From: Sphingomonas sp. PsM26
GTDB taxonomy: Bacteria > Pseudomonadota > Alphaproteobacteria > Sphingomonadales > Sphingomonadaceae
Length of the DNA stretch: 64,000 nucleotides
Direction: 5' to 3'
NCBI GenBank assembly: GCA_030433805.1
Contig: JARUXA010000007.1
Coordinates: 124,001 to 188,000 of the forward strand
Shown piece after piece: positions 8,450 to 16,839 of the stretch (position 1 is the first letter of the stretch; the number at the start of each line of letters is the position of its first letter). A program made the position numbers and the translations under genes. A model generated the notes under the pieces. That model was not told where the DNA came from. It saw only the letters and a program-made list of their open reading frames with translations, and searched no databases.

Positions 8450-11400
8450 ATGCGGTTTTCTGCGCGTACGGCCATGCCATGTTCGGCGAAGAGCATCCTG
8501 CTCGCCACATCGGCAATTACGCTGCTTTCCTTGCCGGCAGTAGCGTCGGCGCAGACGTCGCGTCCGCGCACCGACATCGTTCCACCAGAACAGACCGAAG
8601 TGCCGCTGCAGGACAATAAGCAGATCGACTCAGCGAGCCCGACCGCCACCCTCCCGCGCAACAATTTGCCTGCGGGTGATAGCGATATCGTCGTGACGGG
8701 TATTCGCGGCGCGCTCAACTCGGCCAAGGAAATCAAGCGTCGTGCGAGCACGTTCGTGGACTCGATCAGCGCGTCGGACATCGCGACGCTGCCCGATCTG
8801 TCGGTCGCGGAAGCGATCGGTCGTATTCCGGGCGTCACCATCTCGCGCTTCCCGACCGGTGGTGCCAGCCCCGATTTCCCGTCGCCCGAAGGCCGCGGCA
8901 ACCTCGTCCGCGGTCTCGGCTTCGTGCGGTCGGAATTCAACGGCCGCGATGCGTTCAGCGCGAACGGCGGACGTGCGCTCGACTTCTCGAGCATCCCGCC
9001 CGAACTGGTCGGCGGCGTCGACGTGTACAAGAACCAGAGCGCCGATCTGATCGAAGGCGGCATTGGCGGCACGATCAACCTGCGCACGCTCGAGCCCTTC
9101 GATCGCAAGGCCGGCGTCTTCGCCGTCGCGTTCGACACGACCTATTCGGATCTGCGTAAAAAATGGTCTCCCGCTGGTAGCGTAACCATCGGGAACCGCT
9201 GGAAGACGGGGATTGGCGAATTTGGCCTCATCGGGTCCTTCTCGCAGTCCATCCTCAACTCGCGGATCAACGGGTGGCAGCAGAATGCGCCGATGCCGCG
9301 CGTTCTCGACGCGAGCGGCAATATCCCCGAAACCTCGCTGACCGGCGCGAACAAGCTGGGCGAGTTCACCGGGGTCAATCCTTCGCAGATCATCGGCGCC
9401 ACGCCTGGTTTCCAGATGCGCACCAACGACGTCGACCGCGACCGCAAGAGCTACTACCTTGCCGGTCAGTGGAAGAACGACAGCATGCAGCTGACCGCGA
9501 AGTACATTCGCGTCGATCTCGACATCGACAGCGTCGAGCGCACGCTGGAATGGTTCCCCGAGCACGACACGGGCACCACCATGGGAGTCAGCAACATCAA
9601 GCTGAACCCCAATTTCAGCTCGGCAGGGCTTGCGATGTGCAGCGGCCCGGGCGGTTTCCCGGCTAACCCGGGGGATTGCGAAACGCTCATTCCGGTCAAG
9701 GGCGGCCTGATGGAATCGGGGTTCGTCACCAACAACGCCGATTCCTGGACCGGGGCGCGCGGCGCACCGGTCGGGTCGCTTGGCATCGGCAAGCAGGAGC
9801 GCTCGCGCACGCAGGATTTCACGCTCAACTTCAAGTGGAAGGTGAGCAATCGGCTGAGCCTGACGCTGGACGGCCAATATACCAAGGCCAGCGCGAAGCA
9901 GCGTGAGATCTGGGGCGGGATGAACACCTACCTCAACTGGAACATCAAGCAGAACCTCGACCATCCCACGATCGATTTCGTGATCGACCCGGCGCATCGG
10001 TTCAATCCGGGCCAGACCCGCTTTACCGGAGACGCCGATGCGGCGAACGGCAACCCTGCGGTGTATATTCCGCACCCGACCAACAGCGGCGATCTGAACG
10101 GCGCCAACTGGCAGTTCGCCGCCGACCGCTTCCAGGTCGGTACGGGGGATCTCTACGCGTTGCGCGGGGATCTCGCGTATGACGTGTCGGGCGGCGACGG
10201 GCTGGCGAGCTGGTTCGACAGCATCAAGTTCGGTGCGCGCTTCTCGGAACGGAGCCAGGTCAATTCGGAAATGGCGCTCAACTGGGGGTCGATCGCCCCG
10301 GCATGGGATGGTCGCGGCGGCTTTGCCGTGGCGGGGACGTTCAAGGATCCGGCGGCCGGTTTCCAGTCGGTCGATTTCAGCAAATTCTTCCGCGGCGGCG
10401 TCGTCGGCGGCACGAACAATTCGTTCGTCTTCGTCAATGAATCGCTGTTGTCGGATTACACCAAGTTCCGGAACTACATCAACAGCGAGCCGCAACTCGC
10501 CGATCGCTATGGCTGGGTGCCGCGCGGCGTGGCGGACGGATCGAGCTTCGGCAGCGCGGTGTTCCGGCCCGAAGACACGTCGGACATCACCGAGAAGACC
10601 AAGAACGCGTATCTCCGCGTCGATTTCAAGCAGGCCTTCGGTAATGGCATGTCGATCGACGGCAACGTGGGCCTGCGCTACGTGCGGACGGACCTGACAT
10701 CGTCGGGGTTCCGGGCGTTCCGGCCGTTCGTGGCGGACATTCAGACGCCGGCGATCGACCCGACGACCGGCGTTCGGACTCGCACCGACGATGCCGAAAG
10801 CCGCGACGATCCAGCGGATTTCCTGCCGGAATCGATCGCCTATGCGGCGCAGGCGGCGATTCCGACCAAGGTCAATCTGGTCGACGAACGGTGGTTGCCG
10901 TCGTTCAACGTCAAGTGGAACCTCAACCGCGAGATGCTGATCCGCTTCGGCTTCAGCAAGGGATTGAGCCGCCCGAACGTGCAGGACCTGCGCGCTTCGC
11001 AGGAATATGTCGTGACGACCGAACGCACGGCGTTCCCGCCGATCACCGACATCAACGATCCGCTCCGCGGCATCGATCGCGGCGCGCAGAGCATCCGCGT
11101 CGGCGAAGTCCGGGTCAGCCGCGGCAACCCGTTCCTCAAACCGACCACCGCGAACAGCTTCGACTTGTCGTATGAATGGTATTTCAAGGGCGGGTATCTG
11201 TCGGTCGCGGGCTTCTACAAGGACCTGTCCAACATCATCAACAACGGCGACCTGGTGCTCGGCGATGTGACGCTGGACGGGACGCGGACGCGGATCATCT
11301 ACAATGGCCCGGTCAACCAGGCCAAGGCCAAGGTGAAGGGCATCGAGATCGGCTATCAGCAGTTCTTCGATTTCCTGCCGGGACCGCTCAAATATCTCGG

Positions 11401-11854
11401 CGTGCAGGGCAACTATACGTATATCGACGCCTCGACCACGCCGCCTGCCAATGGCGTGGACAGCGACGGGGACGGTGTGCCCGACGATCTGACGACGGTG
11501 TTCCGCTGGGGGGTGAGCGACCTGCTCGGCCAGTCCAAGCACATCGCCAACGCGGTCGCGATCTATCAGGACAAGCGGCTCGAAGCGCGTCTCGCCTATA
11601 ACTGGCGGTCGCAATATCTGACCACCTACCGCGACTATGTGACGGGCAACCCGATCTACAATTCCGCGGCGGGCTTCCTCGATGCGTCGCTGAAATATAC
11701 GCTCGGGCGGGTCCAGATCCGCAGTTCGATCGCCAACATCCTCGACACCAAGAGCAAGGCGCGCGCCTATATCGACCAGAGCGGCCAGATGTACGACCGC
11801 TTCAGCTTCCTCAACGACCGCCGCGTCGTGATCGGCGCGATCTTCCAGATGTAG
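8450..11854 (+). CDS. TonB-dependent receptor (Xanthomonas/Caulobacter type)
   Basis: 1134-residue outer-membrane receptor of the large Xanthomonas/Caulobacter-type class. A Sec signal ends near residue 34 (AVASA|QTS). A TonB-box-like DIVVTGIRGA lies near 78, then a plug domain (LPDLSVAEAIGRIPGVTISR, LVRGLG, ELVGGVDVYKNQSADLIEGG). A long beta-barrel ends in ...VVIGAIFQM, with the terminal hydrophobic pattern typical of barrel assembly. It probably imports an oligosaccharide or glycopeptide; the substrate cannot be read. It lies divergently beside the halogenase operon and 86 bases before a small lipoprotein. Confidence 0.9.
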   Translation: MRFSARTAMPCSAKSILLATSAITLLSLPAVASAQTSRPRTDIVPPEQTEVPLQDNKQIDSASPTATLPRNNLPAGDSDIVVTGIRGALNSAKEIKRRASTFVDSISASDIATLPDLSVAEAIGRIPGVTISRFPTGGASPDFPSPEGRGNLVRGLGFVRSEFNGRDAFSANGGRALDFSSIPPELVGGVDVYKNQSADLIEGGIGGTINLRTLEPFDRKAGVFAVAFDTTYSDLRKKWSPAGSVTIGNRWKTGIGEFGLIGSFSQSILNSRINGWQQNAPMPRVLDASGNIPETSLTGANKLGEFTGVNPSQIIGATPGFQMRTNDVDRDRKSYYLAGQWKNDSMQLTAKYIRVDLDIDSVERTLEWFPEHDTGTTMGVSNIKLNPNFSSAGLAMCSGPGGFPANPGDCETLIPVKGGLMESGFVTNNADSWTGARGAPVGSLGIGKQERSRTQDFTLNFKWKVSNRLSLTLDGQYTKASAKQREIWGGMNTYLNWNIKQNLDHPTIDFVIDPAHRFNPGQTRFTGDADAANGNPAVYIPHPTNSGDLNGANWQFAADRFQVGTGDLYALRGDLAYDVSGGDGLASWFDSIKFGARFSERSQVNSEMALNWGSIAPAWDGRGGFAVAGTFKDPAAGFQSVDFSKFFRGGVVGGTNNSFVFVNESLLSDYTKFRNYINSEPQLADRYGWVPRGVADGSSFGSAVFRPEDTSDITEKTKNAYLRVDFKQAFGNGMSIDGNVGLRYVRTDLTSSGFRAFRPFVADIQTPAIDPTTGVRTRTDDAESRDDPADFLPESIAYAAQAAIPTKVNLVDERWLPSFNVKWNLNREMLIRFGFSKGLSRPNVQDLRASQEYVVTTERTAFPPITDINDPLRGIDRGAQSIRVGEVRVSRGNPFLKPTTANSFDLSYEWYFKGGYLSVAGFYKDLSNIINNGDLVLGDVTLDGTRTRIIYNGPVNQAKAKVKGIEIGYQQFFDFLPGPLKYLGVQGNYTYIDASTTPPANGVDSDGDGVPDDLTTVFRWGVSDLLGQSKHIANAVAIYQDKRLEARLAYNWRSQYLTTYRDYVTGNPIYNSAAGFLDASLKYTLGRVQIRSSIANILDTKSKARAYIDQSGQMYDRFSFLNDRRVVIGAIFQM

Positions 11855-11860
11855 CGCACG

Positions 11861-11890
11861 ATGCCGGGCGGAACGGCCACCGCCCGGCAT
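11861..11890 (+). terminator. Hairpin after TBDR
   Basis: Perfect 11-bp stem ATGCCGGGCGG / CCGCCCGGCAT with an eight-base loop, six bases after the TBDR stop. There is no T-run, so it may be a weak or Rho-assisted terminator, or an mRNA-stabilising hairpin between the TBDR and the lipoprotein gene. Confidence 0.5.
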
Positions 11891-11940
11891 GGCCATACGC
11901 TGACCAACCGCCTTTGGCCCGGGCCAGAAAGGATCATGCG

Positions 11941-12540
11941 ATGAAAGCGTTTGTCCTGTTCGCCGTAGCCCTCAGCGTATCCGGCTGTGCCACCACCGGC
12001 CCGTCCTATCAGGCCGCCGCCGGACCCGGTGCGGTCGGCTATTATGCCGCGCCCGCCGCCGACGGGCGGATGAGCGTGACCTATACCGGGGCAGAGAACA
12101 TGTCGACGGAACAGGTCGCGCGCTTCGCCTTCCTGCGCGCGGCGGAACTGACCGTCGCGGCGGGGCAGCCGTTGTTTGCGGTGCTCGAGACACAGACCCG
12201 ACAGGTCGAATCGAGCCGGACGAGCAGCCTCTCCTCGCGCGGCGGCCCCAATCTGACGGGCGGGTCGGTCTCGGCGGGAACGGGCAGTCAGGGGGATCAA
12301 TCGGGCGGGACACCGGGGGTGAGCAGTCCGTCGGTCCCGACCGGTCCGAGCACGGGCGGGTTCGGCGGCGGCGACGTTCCGTATCAGATGCTCGAACGCT
12401 GGACGCCGCGGCAGGTCAACCAGACGGTGTTGCTGGTGCAGATGGCGGCGGACCGCGAGACGCTGCTGCGCGGCCAGACGACCGCGCCGCAGATCTTCAC
12501 CGCGAAGGACGTCATCGCGGAAATCACGCCGAAGAAGTAA
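11941..12540 (+). CDS. Small lipoprotein, probably CC0125/CC1285-like
   Basis: 199-residue predicted lipoprotein. The signal peptide MKAFVLFAVALSVSGC has a lipobox ending at C16. The first half (YTGAENMSTEQVARFAFLRAAELTVAAG) resembles the CC0125/CC1285 lipoprotein family of alphaproteobacteria. A Gly/Ser-rich low-complexity linker follows at about 100-145, then a short C-terminal domain. The start is fixed by AGGA eight bases before the ATG and by the lipobox; the frame is open nine codons earlier. It follows the TBDR and may be co-expressed. It converges with mdcH, five bases away. The molecular role is unknown. Confidence 0.7.
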   Translation: MKAFVLFAVALSVSGCATTGPSYQAAAGPGAVGYYAAPAADGRMSVTYTGAENMSTEQVARFAFLRAAELTVAAGQPLFAVLETQTRQVESSRTSSLSSRGGPNLTGGSVSAGTGSQGDQSGGTPGVSSPSVPTGPSTGGFGGGDVPYQMLERWTPRQVNQTVLLVQMAADRETLLRGQTTAPQIFTAKDVIAEITPKK

Positions 12541-12545
12541 GCGCG

Positions 12546-13457
12546 CTAGCGCCCGAGCCAGTCCTGCACGCCTTCCAGCGTCCGGAAATCATCGACCGCG
12601 CGGACTTGCGCATTGGGCAGCACGGGGCGTGCCATCTCGGCGAGCGCCGATCCCGGCCCAAGTTCGAGGACATGCGTGACATCGCGTTCCGACAGCGCCT
12701 CGAGCAGCGCCGCCCAGTCGATCGTCGTCGCCACCTGCGCGGCAAGACCGGCAGTGGCGCGTGCGGGGATGCCGACGATGCCCTGATCGGTCGCGCTGAC
12801 CAGCCGGAGTTTCGGGCGGAGCGGGTCGATCCCCGCCAGCGCGCACGCGAACGGCGCGACGGCGTCGGTCAGGCGCGGGGTGTGCGAGGCGACATGGACC
12901 GGCATCGCCCCGGCACGGAGTGCCCCCTGCGCGAGTGCCGCGGTGCAGAGTGCGGCAATTGCAGCGCGTGTGCCGCCGACGACGATCAGCCGATCCGGGT
13001 TGACGATCGCGACCGCGCAATCGAAGGCTGCAGCCAGCGCGGCGACGGTTTCGCGCGGTAATCCGCGGATATAGCCAAGGCCGTCGTCGGGACCGCTCGC
13101 CGCGTCCATCGCGCGCGCGCGGGTGTCGACGAGCGCGAGCGTATCTGCCGGGGACCAGACGCCCGCGACCCCCCAGGCGGCGACTTCGCCGACGCTATAC
13201 CCCGCCACCAGCGTGGCGGGCGGTGCGCCACCGGGAAACAGCGCGTCCGCGGTCGCCAGCGCGCGCGCCACGCACAGGATCTGGCTGGCGCGATTGGCGT
13301 AGAGGTCCGCCTCCGATGCGTGCGCGACGAAGGCGCGGATGTCGGTGCCGAGCGTGATCGACGCGGCGTCGAGGATCGGGGCGGCGCGGCCCTCGAACAG
13401 ACGGAACAGCGCGGCGTCTTGCCGCCCCTGACCCGAGCAGAGCAATGCGAGGGTCAC
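12546..13457 (-). CDS. mdcH: Malonate decarboxylase malonyl-CoA:ACP acyltransferase MdcH
   Basis: 303-residue malonyl transferase related to FabD, which loads malonyl groups on the decarboxylase acyl carrier protein. It has LCSGQGRQ at the N-terminus, the nucleophile elbow GYSVGE (GxSxG) and HVASHTPR carrying the catalytic histidine. It is the last gene of the mdcACDEGBH operon. The GTG at 13457 overlaps the mdcB TGA by four bases (GTGA); 16 further upstream codons stay open but lie inside mdcB. It should activate the enzyme by replacing the initial acetyl carrier form, completing the biotin-independent system. Confidence 0.85.
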   Translation of the reverse strand: MTLALLCSGQGRQDAALFRLFEGRAAPILDAASITLGTDIRAFVAHASEADLYANRASQILCVARALATADALFPGGAPPATLVAGYSVGEVAAWGVAGVWSPADTLALVDTRARAMDAASGPDDGLGYIRGLPRETVAALAAAFDCAVAIVNPDRLIVVGGTRAAIAALCTAALAQGALRAGAMPVHVASHTPRLTDAVAPFACALAGIDPLRPKLRLVSATDQGIVGIPARATAGLAAQVATTIDWAALLEALSERDVTHVLELGPGSALAEMARPVLPNAQVRAVDDFRTLEGVQDWLGR

Positions 13458-14290
13458 CCCCCGATCGCCTCGACGAACAGCGTCATCGCGAGCAGGTCGG
13501 CGCAACCGCCAGGGCTGAGGCGTCGCGCGACGAAGCCGTCGTGCATGTCCACCGCACGCGCGCGCCAGTCCGATGCGCCAACACCGCCCGCCGCGAGGAA
13601 CGCGCGCGCCGCGCGTTGCGCGTAGGCAAGCCCGGCGGGACCGCCGCGATAGAGCAGGTTGCTGTCCTCGACCTCGGCGATCAGCGTCATGCAGGCGTGG
13701 ACGCGCGCGGCCTCCTCGTCGCGCGCCAGCCGCCGTCCTTCCGCGAGCGCGGGGAGCGCCACGGCATAGATGGATGGGAACCCCGCTGCCGCCTCGACGC
13801 GTGCGCCGCCCGCTTGGTAGCGCCGCGCGACCATGCTGCCGTGGCTATGGAGGTCGATCGGGCCGCCGATGATCGCCGCGCCCCAGCGCGCCATGACGAT
13901 CCCGCCAAGCGCGGCAGCGACGCCGTAGCGCGAACGAAATCCCGCCGCTGCGGCGAGCAACCCGAGGCCGAAGATCGCGCCGCGGTGGGTGTTCACGCCG
14001 CCGGTCTCGCGCCGCATCGCCGCCTCCGCGGCGATCCCGATCGCGCGGAGCCGGTCCATCTCCGCGCCGTGTGCGCCGGCGGCGGCGAGATCGGCGAAGT
14101 AGGGCGCCAGCACGCGTGCGCTGCGGCGGAGCGTGTCGCCGTCCATGTCGTCATGCGCGCCGCTGTCGACATGGCTGACGAGGCCGGGCTTGGGCCAGGT
14201 TTCGACCTCGCGGATCAGGCAATCGGCGGCGAGCGCACCGATCGCGTCGGCGGCTTCATCCGGCGCAGGGGAGGCGCAAGCGGCGGTCAT
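13454..14290 (-). CDS. mdcB: Triphosphoribosyl-dephospho-CoA synthase MdcB
   Basis: 278-residue enzyme of the CitG/MdcB family. It makes 2'-(5''-triphosphoribosyl)-3'-dephospho-CoA from ATP and dephospho-CoA, the precursor of the MdcC prosthetic group. Recognisable blocks are EVETWPKPGLVSHVDSGAHDDM near 35-56, GVNTHRGAIFGLGLL in the middle and HSHGSMVARRY later. The start is the ATG at 14290, which overlaps the mdcG TGA (ATGA). The open frame upstream of it is a shadow of mdcG and mdcE. Neighbours mdcG and mdcH use or follow its product. Confidence 0.88.
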   Translation of the reverse strand: MTAACASPAPDEAADAIGALAADCLIREVETWPKPGLVSHVDSGAHDDMDGDTLRRSARVLAPYFADLAAAGAHGAEMDRLRAIGIAAEAAMRRETGGVNTHRGAIFGLGLLAAAAGFRSRYGVAAALGGIVMARWGAAIIGGPIDLHSHGSMVARRYQAGGARVEAAAGFPSIYAVALPALAEGRRLARDEEAARVHACMTLIAEVEDSNLLYRGGPAGLAYAQRAARAFLAAGGVGASDWRARAVDMHDGFVARRLSPGGCADLLAMTLFVEAIGG

Positions 14291-14904
14291 GCGAACAGCG
14301 CCGTGCGATCCACGAGCCGCGCGGCGGCGGGGGATTTGGCAAGGAGCTGATCGGCGTCGGACCGCCATTCGCGCCACTGCACGGCGGCTCCGTCCGGCGC
14401 GACGAGTTCGGCATCGATCCGCATCGGTGCGGCGGCATCGACGCTTTCGATCTTCGCGGCTCGCGCATCGGCGGTCGCGGGGTCGGCACATTCGAGGATC
14501 AAGTCGATGTCCGAGGTGTCGGTGAGATAGTCGAGACCGGTTAAGTGCTGCCACGCCAGACTGCCGAAACAGCGCATTTTGGGGTCGCAGAGCAACAGCG
14601 CGGCGATCGTCATCTGCCATGCACGCGGTGCGGCGGCGGCGGCGTCGCGGAGTAGCGGCGGCGGCGTGGTGCGAACGACCGCTTCGGGCGCGCAGCGCAG
14701 CGCGACGCGGCGCTTGCCAAGCGCGGGCGGGAGCGGGACGCCGAGCGCTATCGCGTCGCCATCGTCGCACAGGATGCGCCGTGCGATCGCCGGGCGGCCA
14801 TCGGCGGCCCAACTGCGCAAGAGGGCAGGCTCGTCGGGCGCGATCAGCGGTGCCCATGCCTTGGGTGCGAAGTAGACCAGCGTATGGCGCGCAAGGTCAG
14901 CCAT
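14287..14904 (-). CDS. mdcG: Phosphoribosyl-dephospho-CoA transferase MdcG
   Basis: 205-residue transferase that attaches the triphosphoribosyl-dephospho-CoA arm to the serine of MdcC, giving holo-ACP. A nucleotidyltransferase-like acidic motif is visible (TDTSDIDLILEC, around 143-154), preceded by the conserved FGSLAWQHLTGLDYL stretch. The start ATG at 14904 overlaps the end of mdcE by eight bases and matches the family start (MADLARHTLVYF). Its 3' end overlaps mdcB by ATGA. Length is close to the family norm. Confidence 0.82.
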   Translation of the reverse strand: MADLARHTLVYFAPKAWAPLIAPDEPALLRSWAADGRPAIARRILCDDGDAIALGVPLPPALGKRRVALRCAPEAVVRTTPPPLLRDAAAAAPRAWQMTIAALLLCDPKMRCFGSLAWQHLTGLDYLTDTSDIDLILECADPATADARAAKIESVDAAAPMRIDAELVAPDGAAVQWREWRSDADQLLAKSPAAARLVDRTALFA

Positions 14905-15619
14905 GTGCGAGCGCCAGCCGTTCAACCTCCGCAGCGATGGCGGCGGCCTTGGGGCGGCCGCCGCGTTCCGCACCGAGCGTTGCGCGCGAATCCCCGGCGG
15001 GGGGCGCGGCGAGCAAAGCGGTGAACGAACCGGCCAGCGGTTGGTTCGGGTCCCACACTGCGACGATCCCGCCGGTCGCGACGATATTGTCGAGGCCGGG
15101 CGCGAACACCGGGGTGGTTTCGGCCTTGGCCTCCAATACCGCGAGCGGCAGCTTGGTGACGCGTGCCATCGAGGGCAGGTCCATCACCGCCGGATGCGCG
15201 CCGGGAAGCGCGACCAGCGTGTCGCACGCCAGCGCGGTCGCGATGAATGCGCCCGCCGCGGTGCCACCGTACAGCAAGGCGATCGTGCGATGCCCGCTGT
15301 GGCTCGCGTCATGGAGCGCCTTGGCGAGATGCGCGAGGGTTTCGCTCAAGCCCAGCAACTCGTCGCGACGGCTCATCCGCTGGCTGCCCGAATCGAGCAG
15401 GAACAGGATCGGGCTGGCGTCGTCGCGGGCGGCGATCGCAAGGACATCGCCTGCGACCTCGACGGCTTCATCGACGCCGGGAAAGGCGCCGTCGACGATG
15501 CCGAGCACGTGCACCACGCCGCCCCCGTCCAGATGCGCGGTGCCGCGGAGCAATGCGCCGGAGGTGGTTACGTCATGCCCCGCGGGGAACAGCGAGGTCA
15601 GGATATCAGCGGGCGTCAT
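14897..15619 (-). CDS. mdcE: Malonate decarboxylase gamma subunit MdcE
   Basis: 240-residue gamma subunit, a carboxyltransferase-fold partner of MdcD in decarboxylating malonyl-S-ACP. Family-type stretches are visible (PILFLLDSGSQRMSRRDELLGL, a glycine-rich LLYGGTAAGAFIATALACD, and HPAVMDLPSMARVTKLP). The start ATG at 15619 overlaps mdcD by 14 bases. The longer open frame upstream (to about 15868) encodes a low-complexity shadow of mdcD and is rejected. Confidence 0.85.
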   Translation of the reverse strand: MTPADILTSLFPAGHDVTTSGALLRGTAHLDGGGVVHVLGIVDGAFPGVDEAVEVAGDVLAIAARDDASPILFLLDSGSQRMSRRDELLGLSETLAHLAKALHDASHSGHRTIALLYGGTAAGAFIATALACDTLVALPGAHPAVMDLPSMARVTKLPLAVLEAKAETTPVFAPGLDNIVATGGIVAVWDPNQPLAGSFTALLAAPPAGDSRATLGAERGGRPKAAAIAAEVERLALAHG

Positions 15620-16511
15620 CGGCGCTCTCCCGGTGGGTGGCGGCGGCAAGGAAATCGGCGGTGGCGAGGTCGGGGATCGTGGCGGCATCGGTAATGCCGA
15701 GCGTCGTCCAGACGTCGCGCCCGTCGACCGCATCCCCGAACCGCGCCAGCCGCGTTTCGAGCCGTGCCTGTTCCGCCGCCAGGACGGATTGGTCGAGCGT
15801 TGCCGGACGCGCGAATGCGGCGAGCGTGGCGGTGCGGAAGGCTGCGGCGTCATCGTCGACATAGGCATCGACCGCGCCGATCAGATAGCGGTGCTTGCCC
15901 CCCATCGTCCGCCACACCAGCGCGCGGTCGCGGGAATCGAATTCCTCGACGCCGCGATTGGTCTCGATCACTTCGGGGCCGGAGACGCTCAATCGCCCCT
16001 GTTCGGAGATGACCAGCGTCGAGCAGCAGCCCGCGATCAGGCTGCCGCCGCCGTAACATCCCGCGCGCCCGCCGATCAGCCCGATCACGCGGGACCCGGC
16101 GGTGCGCGCGTCGAGCACCGCGCGCATGATCTCGGCGATCGCGAGTTCACCGGCATTGGCCTCTTGCAAGCGCACGCCGCCGGTATCGAACGCGATCACC
16201 ACGTCGCGCTTGAGCGTCGCGGCGGCGCGGAGCAGCCCGGTGAGCTTCGCGCCATGCACTTCGCCGAACGCGCCGCCCATGAAGCGGCCTTCCTGTGCGG
16301 CGACGAGCACCGGCGTGCCGTCCATCGTCGCTGCGCCGACCGCGATGCCGTCGTCGAACTGGCGGGGCAGGTCGAAGATCGGGAGATGCGGGCTCGTCTC
16401 GCGCGCTTCGGGTCCGATGAATTCGGCGAAGCTGCCGGTGTCGACCAGCGCCGCGATGCGCGCGCGGGCGCTCGCTTCATACCAGCTCTGGCGAGTGAGA
16501 TTGCTGCTCAT
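15606..16511 (-). CDS. mdcD: Malonate decarboxylase beta subunit MdcD
   Basis: 301-residue beta subunit with a carboxyltransferase (crotonase-like) fold. With MdcE it forms the decarboxylase that converts malonyl-S-ACP to acetyl-S-ACP and CO2. Clear blocks are RFMGGAFGEVHGAKL, FDTGGVRLQEANAGE, GGRAGCYGGGSLIAG and SGPEVIETNRGVEEFDSRDRALVW. The start is the ATG at 16511, sharing ATGA with the mdcC stop. Position and length match known mdc operons. Confidence 0.9.
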   Translation of the reverse strand: MSSNLTRQSWYEASARARIAALVDTGSFAEFIGPEARETSPHLPIFDLPRQFDDGIAVGAATMDGTPVLVAAQEGRFMGGAFGEVHGAKLTGLLRAAATLKRDVVIAFDTGGVRLQEANAGELAIAEIMRAVLDARTAGSRVIGLIGGRAGCYGGGSLIAGCCSTLVISEQGRLSVSGPEVIETNRGVEEFDSRDRALVWRTMGGKHRYLIGAVDAYVDDDAAAFRTATLAAFARPATLDQSVLAAEQARLETRLARFGDAVDGRDVWTTLGITDAATIPDLATADFLAAATHRESADDAR

Positions 16512-16825
16512 GCGTCGGGCTCCTCGATCAGGCGGATGCCTTGGGCGAGCCGCAGCGCGACCGTGTCGGGGCGTGCGCCGCCGTCGTTGATCGCGATCCG
16601 CAAGCCCCCGCCGCCGCGCGCGGCGACGACATCGGCGGTGACGGCGGCCCACAGGTCGTCGAACCCCTGCGCGGTGGTCGCGATTTCTATCGTGCAGCGG
16701 TCGGCGGGGCCGCCGCGTTCGAGCAGCACCTCGAGATTGCCCGAGGCAACGACGCCGACCAGTGCGATCGGGCGGGTGCCGCCCGCCGCGCGCGGGGCGG
16801 CAATGTCATAGCGAAGCGTTTGCAT
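16508..16825 (-). CDS. mdcC: Malonate decarboxylase acyl carrier protein MdcC (delta subunit)
   Basis: 105-residue acyl carrier subunit. The likely attachment serine for the dephospho-CoA arm is S28 in VGVVASGNLEVLLE, equivalent to Ser25 of the Klebsiella protein. A C-terminal stretch ALRLAQGIRLIEE is typical. It lies 14 bases after mdcA, with AAGGGA about 11 bases before its ATG, and overlaps mdcD by ATGA. It has no biotin-carrier features, consistent with a soluble, biotin-independent decarboxylase. Confidence 0.88.
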   Translation of the reverse strand: MQTLRYDIAAPRAAGGTRPIALVGVVASGNLEVLLERGGPADRCTIEIATTAQGFDDLWAAVTADVVAARGGGGLRIAINDGGARPDTVALRLAQGIRLIEEPDA

Positions 16826-16839
16826 ATCGGCGCTGTCCC

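Noticed and set aside
8630..11896. Very long open frame (1088 codons) on the minus strand across the TBDR
   Set aside because: It is antisense to a TBDR with all family motifs. Its Arg/Asp/Val-rich composition is the usual third-position GC shadow, and it matches no family I recognise.
13454..14857. 467-codon version of MdcB
   Set aside because: The first 189 codons are a shadow of mdcG and part of mdcE; the ATG at 14290 in an ATGA overlap gives the usual MdcB length.
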